Below, one piece after another: positions 57,534-64,000 of a stretch of DNA of 64,000 bases. The stretch is from positions 474,501-538,500 of the forward strand of contig JAEMWC010000361.1 of NCBI GenBank assembly GCA_016490735.1. Direction: 5' to 3'. The DNA is from Pachyseris speciosa (taxonomy: Eukaryota > Cnidaria > Anthozoa > Scleractinia > Pachyseridae). Positions within the stretch are counted from its first letter, which is position 1, and each line of letters begins with the position of its first letter. The notes under the pieces were generated by a model that saw nothing but the letters and a program-made list of their open reading frames with translations, was not told the origin of the DNA and did no database searches. The position numbers were made by a program, and so were the translations under genes.

Positions 57534-58187
57534 GATGATTCCTCTCAATTGTATGGCGCATCGTTACTGCGCATAATTTATGGCGTCATTTAGTGCGCGC
57601 TCGTGCGCGCGTACACTACAAACATTGCGAATTTGCCTTGACATTGAGCTTTTTCAGCTGAAATTTTCCCTTTGTCGTCGTGTTGTAAAGAAACGAGCAC
57701 GGTGACCCCCTTTTTTTATTGGTGCAATGTACTCGTAATAGGCACACGAAAAACATGTTTTAAGGAGAAAAATAGTTTAATAGTAGAAGTTGGATTATTT
57801 ATATATAAATGGGGTGAAACTCTGCGTTTGGAGCCAGGAAGGAGTTTGAGATGATGACGAGGTGGTCCAATTTCCTCACATTATTTGCAAGATCGGGCAA
57901 TTTGAAATCACAATACTAAAAGAATATAGCCCAGAAAAACAATTAGGCTCTAGTTTTCACTACTATTCATAGTTTTTGCTACATAATAATAGCTTTCTTC
58001 AGTTGTTCATGCTTCGAACATTTCTCGCACAACTTCGTAAAAACACTTAGAACAACGAGTATGCAGGGCAAAAACAAGCACGGTGACCCCATCTTTTATT
58101 GCATTTTTTCAATGTCTTATGCATGACTATCAATTGTGCCAAGTCTGAAAAAAATCTTATCAGTACATCCTTTTCAGGGGAATTACC
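57534..58187 (-). mobile_element. TTAA-flanked element, third copy of the 5447-6110 family
   Basis: Reverse-complement relative of the element upstream of RdRP-like copies A and B, flanked by TTAA at 57530-57533 and 58188-58191. Its flanks share nothing with theirs, which fixes the element ends. It lies in the intron before the first S1 exon. Confidence 0.82.
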
Positions 58188-58668
58188 TTAATTTACATTT
58201 TCGTAGTCCTGCAGAAGGATTGTTTGAGGTTGTACTGATGGACGTTTCGACAACCTGAGCGGAAGTCAAAATTAGAGTTTAGAGAAATTTGAAGAGGTAC
58301 CTTTTTACTAAATGCTTTCTTTTTTTCACTTCTTGCTATCTTATAGTTTTAGTAATCGTTACTACGTTAATTAATCTTAGTTGAGGTTACTGGCCAAGCT
58401 TCAAGGTTTCTTTGGGCTTCCTCGCCATTTTCCTAAATGTAGTTATTTTTTTATTAATGTATCTGTACTTACATTTGGTGGCAACAAAAGAGACTAAAAA
58501 GGTTGTCCGATCAGGATGTCGAACGTCAGTCACTGCAGTGTCTGATTACAATTTACTGAGGTATGATGAGACTCCTCAGTTGAAACTATTTACTATGTTA
58601 TTTGCAAATAATAGTCTCGGTGTTTCATTCGTTTTAGTTTTTGTTTTGCTTGTTTGTTTTTTGTTTAG

Positions 58669-59648
58669 AAAATTCTCTCTGTGGTATGAAGGCACACAAT
58701 ACAGTATGGGGAACGAAGACAACACCTGGATCGTGGCGCTGGCAAGTTTCTCTAAGACACCGATTCAGGGGCCATTCGTGTGGAGGGTCAGTGATTGGTC
58801 CACAATGGATTCTAACGGCAGCTCACTGCTTTGATGGGCAGAATAATAAAGACTTCACCGTTGTTGCAGGTGAGAATCATCACTTAACAATTGCAGTAAG
58901 AAGAGCCTTGAGCGGACCTTCTGATTTAGGTCGTTTGTTTGCAAGAGAAAATGAACGAGGGAGATATATTCATCCCACATGATGACTACAATTGTAGTTT
59001 TAAAAGTTTTTTTTTATTTTATTTTCGCGCAGTACCTTGTGAAGTTGTTTGTTTCTCCGCTCTAAGAGACCGCACACTTGAAAGATTAAATAACACTTGC
59101 CTAGAAATTATTTAGAGCTTACACATGGGAAGTTAGCGTTGAAAACGTACTTTGGTAGAGCTTGAAGTACGAGTGAACTCGAATGTTAACACCCTTGAGA
59201 AGTCGGCTTTGTTGGGCAGGGGTGATACTGGGGAACTATTCAGTGACTTAATTATATTACTATGAACGGTGTGAAAGAAACATTATGGTAATGAAGACCT
59301 CCTTAGTTGTTTCAAAGTACTGAAAAAATGCAGGAACAAATTTGATTGTTTACTTTGATTGTTTACCCGATGATGTCAGGCGATCGGAGACGCTGGCTGG
59401 TTTTCGGCGCGGGGTTAAGCGGTATATTTTCCAAGGCCGGGCATTGCTACATTGATATACTTTTATTGAAACACTCTTATTGTTGTAACGTTCCTATATT
59501 ATTTCACTTGATGTATTTATTGATTAATTAATTAATTTATTTAGCTAGTTATTTGTTATCGCATTCGGAGAAACTAGCGTCATGTATGCTATATCTAATC
59601 CGAAGAAATATAAAGTAATGTATGTATGTATGTATGTATGTATGTATG

Positions 59649-59679
<31 letters not shown>

Positions 59680-61426
59680 CGAAATGCTGTACATTAAACA
59701 ATTAAGACCACGCTTGAATGTACAAACAGACTCGATCCGCGCCAAAGTATTTATTTAAATTAACCCCATTATGTAAATCTAAGATCTAACTCCGTTGAAC
59801 TCGCTTGTGTTATTCATTCCTTGAGAATGGCGTCGTGAGGTCGCCGAAACGTCGGAACATTATATCGCTAGTTTTTACTTGCCTGTGTATTTCTAAAGCA
59901 TTATTAATAAGGTGTGAAAGAAAAAGAAAAAACACTTAGATTCAATATTCTTCTTTATTCAATTAATCATTATCATTATCATCATTATAATTTATTGCAC
60001 CTATTAGTATTATTTGTATCATTTTTTTCAGGTGAACACCATCTCTACACAACAGATGGTTTTGAGCAAGAGGTTTCCATCAAAAGACTCTTCAAGCACC
60101 CTCGATACAACATGAGCAGCATTCTGGACTTCGATATTGCGTTACTGAAGCTTGACAAAACACTTCAATTCAGTGACCGCGTGACACCAGTCTGCCTCCC
60201 CCAAAGGGATCTTGACCGTGGGACAAAATGCTTTGTGACTGGATGGGGAACAACTGGGAACAAAAAGAAACAACGCTTTAAGGTATACAACACTGATATC
60301 TTATCAGGGGAGCCAAAGGAAGAGAGAAATTTCGTGGTACATTTTGTCACATTTTCATCGGGTGTTGGTAAAATCGCCAAGTGACAGCTAAAAATACATG
60401 GTCATGCGTATTACCCATGGCCTTCTTGAGTAGATTGTCATTTACAGTCATAACTTAGGAAAAACGTCCGTCTTAACTTTGATCCATAAAATTTAATTTA
60501 CACTAAGGTGGAGAAGAAATTCTGCCTATTGATATTAAAAGAAAGGTTTGTTTTTGCCTTCTGTGGCAATGCGCATGACCAGATCTTTCTAACATGACCA
60601 TTAAAATTCATAGAAAGTCCATATAGAGGATGGGATTAACAGCCCCAAACTGTGCTACACGGTATATTTCAGCTTTAAGTGCATTTAAGTGAATCTATTT
60701 AACAATTAGATTATGAGCTCGAGATTTCTATCACGCGTAGAAATCGAGAGCGAATGATTTAATTGTTTTAGTATAAATCTACTATGTCGTTCAAAACTAA
60801 AAAGTAAATTATCTAATCCTCCTCGCAGATACTTCAAAAACGCGAAGAAGCGGCCGCCATTTTGTTGACAACCCGGCTACTCACTATCTATCACAGAATA
60901 GATAGCGAGTAGCTTAGCCAATTAGAGAACGGCATTCGTGATTGAACGCTAGTAGATTTATACTAAGGACGAATATTTTTCTTTTGCCGTGTGTGCAAAT
61001 GCATATCTGATGGGGATAAGGAGTAAACAAAAATTACAATCGCACTCTCGCACACTGAGATCCTTGCCTCTATTTTTTTGCCTTGAGGGATTCAGCTTAA
61101 ATAGGATAACATGATTCTTTGGACAGGTCTTAAAGCAAGCCAAGCTTCCCCTTGTCTCGCGCATCGCTTGCAAGAGAAGCTACAAGGACTGGCAGTCTCT
61201 GGATTATCACGTCACAAAGCGCATGCGCTGTGCAGGGTCCCCTAAATGGGGAGTTAGCGCATGTCACAGTGATGCTGGAGGACCACTGGTCTGTGAGAAC
61301 AACCGTAGGTGGTACTTGCTGGGTGTTGCCAGTTGGGGTGCTGCCTGCGGACAGGATGGGTACGGAGTGTACGCTGATGTGCTCAAGCTCAAGAAATGGA
61401 TCCATCGAACAATGAGAGATTCATGA
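58669..61426 (+). CDS. Trypsin-fold (S1) serine protease homologue, catalytic Ser replaced by Ala
   Basis: Three exons: 58669-58869 (phase 1 in, phase 1 out), 60032-60282 (phase 0 out) and 61127-61426, ending TGA. Acceptors are TTGTTTAG, TTTTTTTCAG and TTGGACAG; donors are GTGAGA and GTATAC. About 250 residues show [39 protein letters not shown] (His57, codon 58824), DFDIALLKL (Asp102, codon 60133), [37 protein letters not shown] and GVASWG. The GDSGGP site reads SDAGGP: Ser195 is Ala (codon 61274-61276, GCT) and oxyanion Gly193 is Ser. Residue 189 is Ser, not the trypsin Asp. The activation site R|IVGG is replaced by N-TVWG. Such non-enzymatic S1 homologues serve as binding or regulatory proteins in invertebrate immunity and development; here that role is inference. 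The gene probably begins at 45198 with a module at 56760. Confidence 0.85.
59618..59679 (+). repeat. (ATGT)n microsatellite
   Basis: About 15 uninterrupted ATGT units in the intron between the first two S1 exons. Confidence 0.95.
60769..60965. mobile_element. Foldback MITE in the last intron
   Basis: Inverted ends TAGTATAAATCTACT and AGTAGATTTATACTA. An inner near-palindrome CTCACTATCTATCACAGAAT / AGATAGCGAGTAG lies at ~60880-60913. 197 bp and non-coding. Confidence 0.65.
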
Positions 61427-61951
61427 TCTTCCGTAATTACCAAGTTGTTTAAATATTTCAAGTAATTTTTCCTGTGCCTTTGCGAGAAGCGCAATGAGAT
61501 TATCAAAAAATGGCGAGCTTGCGGCCTCGTCCGCTGGCTGACACTGCGCTACTTTTGATTCTCTTATGGCGACGTCAACTTTGTTAAAATAACAAATCAA
61601 TTCTTTCAATTAGCCTTTCGTTCTCGAGCGAGACGGAGGAAGGAAACTCAAAACTATCAAAAATCTGCGACCGCTTAATACTGCTCCTTTTTCTTTTCTT
61701 TAAACCCTTTTTTAATGAAGCTATTCGGTGATTGGAAGCTTTCAAGCATTAAAATGCCTTGCTGGAGAGATTTGAGAGTTTGAAACATGAGATTTGGAAA
61801 CATTAAACAGCCGCTTTGGTTTATATTATATTCAGCTTGGAGCGGCTCCAGGATTTATTATAGAGACTAAGGGGAGGGTTGAAAAGGATTGGGTAAGGTA
61901 TGAGTACGCGAGAGAGTTTTGTGATATGCTTTTGTTAGAAACCTGAGCTGA
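61427..61951. other. No gene recognised; 3' flank of the protease homologue
   Basis: No canonical AATAAA was noted immediately after the stop codon. AT-rich sequence without coding potential. Confidence 0.4.
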
Positions 61952-62056
61952 GTGACTCGAAGCATGGATAGCGCTAACCATTGGCTAAGATTTATTAAAA
62001 TCTATAGGTTGTCATGATATTTAACCCTGGTTAGCGCTAACCATGCTTCGCACAAC
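61952..62056. mobile_element. ~105 bp MITE, GTTGCTCGAAGCATGG family, copy 2
   Basis: Inverted ends GACTCGAAGCATGGATAGCG and GGTTAGCGCTAACCATGCTT with the same core as the copy at 39641. It is followed by TGGGCCCTG, which also follows the copy at 62675. Confidence 0.75.
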
Positions 62057-62674
62057 TGGGCCCTGAAAGTTAAAAGACTGAGTCATTTTTAGCCAGCCAC
62101 ATACTAGAAGGGCAGGTGTAATGACAATCCTTGAGACCTCTCCCTCTCCTTAAGCTTGTTCTCTGAGAACAGGAATTGTAAACAATGAGTAAACCCAAAT
62201 AAATGTTAGTGTTAAGAGTAATGCATGCATTAATAGGATTGTGCGATTAAATGTTTTGGCTTATAAATGAAAAGGTATTGTCGAAAATGGAATCGGCGGA
62301 AATGAGAATTAGCACCTCGAGCAAGACAGAGAAAGGAAACTCAAAAATACTGTTTAACTATGACCGTTTAACGCGCTATTCATTAAATTAAACACTTGCG
62401 ACTGCTTTAATGGAATGTTTTCGATTCGATGTCTTTTTAAATTCCTTCCCCATCAATGGCATAACTTGTTATTGGTCAAATGGGAAAAGGTTTATTTTTA
62501 ATTACCAGAGGGAGCTACTTGTACATTCAGTGGGTGTCTTTAATATGTAGGGTACCGAAATTGCATGCTAAACCAAAACAGATTGAAAATGTGAATTTCA
62601 CTATCTTTCAAACAATACAATTTTTCATGTCAAAAATTAAGACCCTGTGAGGATTGACAAGACACCTGCGCTGA
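62057..62674. other. No gene recognised
   Basis: AT-rich spacer between two copies of the same MITE family. Confidence 0.5.
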
Positions 62675-62786
62675 ATTGCTCGAAGCATGGTCAGCGCTAA
62701 CCATTGGTTAACTGATGCATTTGTATTAAAATCTAAGGTTGTTATGGTATTTAACCCTGGTTAGCGCTAATCATGCTTCCAGCAAC
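62675..62786. mobile_element. ~112 bp MITE, GTTGCTCGAAGCATGG family, copy 3
   Basis: ATTGCTCGAAGCATGGTCAG at the left and GGTTAGCGCTAATCATGCTT at the right. It is slightly longer than the other copies because of extra bases in the core (ACTGATGCATTTG). Confidence 0.75.
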
Positions 62787-64000
62787 TGGGCCCTGGCAGT
62801 TTACACTGTATCGAACCGATGATCATTCATCATTACCAACCTCTTTTACTTCTACCCCGGCTTCTTGCAACGAGTAAAAGGAACTTAGCACATAGTTTGC
62901 CCAAAAGCCATTTGAAGGAAGAAGGGAGTAGCTCGATTTCAGTGCAGGGAAGTCGTTTGGACCCACCGTTGGATCTTGAGGCATTTTGATACCAAACTTC
63001 AGAAGACTTCAAAAACAACCGCAGCAAATCTGCGACAGTTTGGTTTGTCTATGAACAGGGTTGAATTTATACTTGACCAGTCGTGCGCAATGCAACATCC
63101 CACCCTTTCTCTCTCGCACTCTATATTTTTCACAAACACAGTTGGATTATTTTTTTGATCATTTATTTACGAAAGCTCTTAACTAAACGCGTATTTCTTT
63201 TCTTTGGGGCTGACTACCTATTTGACTGACTTTTTGTCTGTGTGTTTTGAACACGGAATTGTAATGAGGGCCCGCACGTTTCACTTTCATTTGCAATGTT
63301 CTTGAAAATACGACCAAAAAAAATACATGTATCTTTTGTGTAGCATACCTAAGCAATCTCACACTATTGTTATCGGACAGAAGCTGCTGTATCGGGTTAA
63401 CGCTAATGAGTTGCAAATTTTGCAATGCATTGTGGGCAGTTTATCCCACACATATATCCTTTGGGTACCTACTTTTTTAATTATATTCCGGCCCGTGCCG
63501 CTTCATATTTGCATTCATAGATCAAATTACCTTTGACGTTAAAGTGTATAGGACACGAAATTTTTTATTTCATTTTCTGGTAGTTCGACATGTATAAATA
63601 ACGGTTTGAGCGTTAAAAATCGGCGAAAAAAAAGTGAAATGCCTCTTTTTCGATCAAAATTAGCGCTATTTTTGCCCAAAAATTTGTCACAGCAGCGCGC
63701 GGCCAAAACCTCTGCCACGTGACCTTTGTGACGTCAAGTTGTTTACAAGATTGTCAACATTCTTCTCCACTTTCCATAGGATCATACGAATTACTTGTAT
63801 CTGTATCGCTAGACATTTTAATGCGTTCAAAGTCTCCAAACACTGCTAAGCAAGCCAAGTAATTCACATGTGTCTTTGCTAACAGCTGAGTATCGTGCAA
63901 ACAACGTGACGTCACTTACTGGAAAAGTCGTCCCCAGTTCCCGACAAAATTTTAAGCTAAAATTTGCCTGTTTTGGAGCCCAAAAATTGCCGAAAAATTT
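62787..64000. other. No gene recognised
   Basis: No coding feature is supported to the end of the window. The final ~450 bp (from GTGTATAGGACACGAAA at 63546) has the look of a dispersed repeat, with many AAAATT and CCCAAAAATT blocks, but its other end is outside the window. Confidence 0.4.

Noticed and set aside
59618..59679. Regular short direct repeats that might suggest a CRISPR-like array
   Set aside because: Pure tetranucleotide repeats without spacers in a eukaryotic intron; an ordinary microsatellite.
59545..59745. Frame with a (YIHT)n repeat
   Set aside because: It is a translation of the (ATGT)n microsatellite.
58669..61426. Active trypsin-like protease
   Set aside because: The fold is clear, but Ala replaces the catalytic Ser and the activation site is missing, so it is called a homologue rather than a protease.
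1..64000. tRNA, rRNA or other structured RNA genes
   Set aside because: No convincing A-box/B-box pair, cloverleaf or rRNA sequence was found by eye. A tRNA scan and covariance-model search would settle this; a high-scoring hit would overturn it.

Overview
This is a 64 kb window of AT-rich eukaryotic nuclear DNA. It has introns with GT..AG borders, interrupted non-LTR retrotransposons with (TTA)n tails, many short inverted-repeat transposons, and long stretches with no gene. The gene content is a cellular-type RNA-dependent RNA polymerase (RdRP) family, a trypsin-fold serine protease homologue and a small secreted cationic peptide. Together with the repeat landscape this suggests a marine invertebrate, most likely a cnidarian such as a stony coral or sea anemone. 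The organism is inferred, not proven from the sequence.

Left half (1-36 kb): a cluster of four RdRP-like genes of the QDE-1/RDR (double-psi beta-barrel) type. Copies A (3275-5233, minus) and B (19803-21761, minus) lie on a ~10.4 kb duplication (1-10444 and 16529-26960). Copy C (29169-31160, plus) is a diverged intact paralogue. Copy D (34232-36069, minus) carries a frameshift and an in-frame stop. All four keep the flanking RdRP landmarks (FTDGCG, HPGD, RPH..ECAGG...CWD-like). In every copy the catalytic DxDGD motif is damaged: KLGGN in A and B, DLDGS in C, RVGGD in D. The invariant Lys of the RxGGxKG block is also lost in all four. Three long open frames surviving without an active site suggest a family of pseudo-polymerases. 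This is the main candidate for an undescribed system.

The duplication also carries a nest of transposons: a hAT-like element with 8 bp target duplications that holds a second TIR element, TTAA-flanked elements on both sides of the RdRP gene, and a foldback MITE. Between and beyond the copies are a 339 bp tandem repeat, more MITEs and decayed LINE reverse transcriptase fragments (27.4-28.5 kb, 38.7-39.2 kb, 39.9-40.2 kb).

Right half (42-64 kb): a single-exon gene at 42664-43002 encodes a 112-residue secreted, cationic, four-cysteine peptide. It is followed by what looks like one long plus-strand gene: a signal-peptide exon (45198-45276), an unknown cysteine-containing module (56760-57191), and an S1 protease domain in three exons (58669-58869, 60032-60282, 61127-61426). 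The intron phases fit, and the joined frame would encode about 420 residues. The protease keeps His and Asp of the triad but has Ala in place of the catalytic Ser, no recognisable activation site and no oxyanion-hole Gly193, so it is a predicted non-enzymatic homologue. Its presumed first intron has grown through a 1.8 kb duplication and several TTAA- or TTA-flanked insertions, one TIR element carrying a Myb/SANT-like reading frame.

No rRNA, tRNA, CRISPR array or prokaryotic operon structure was seen. All comparisons were made by eye. Boundaries of repeats are good to a few bases where target duplications are named, and approximate elsewhere.
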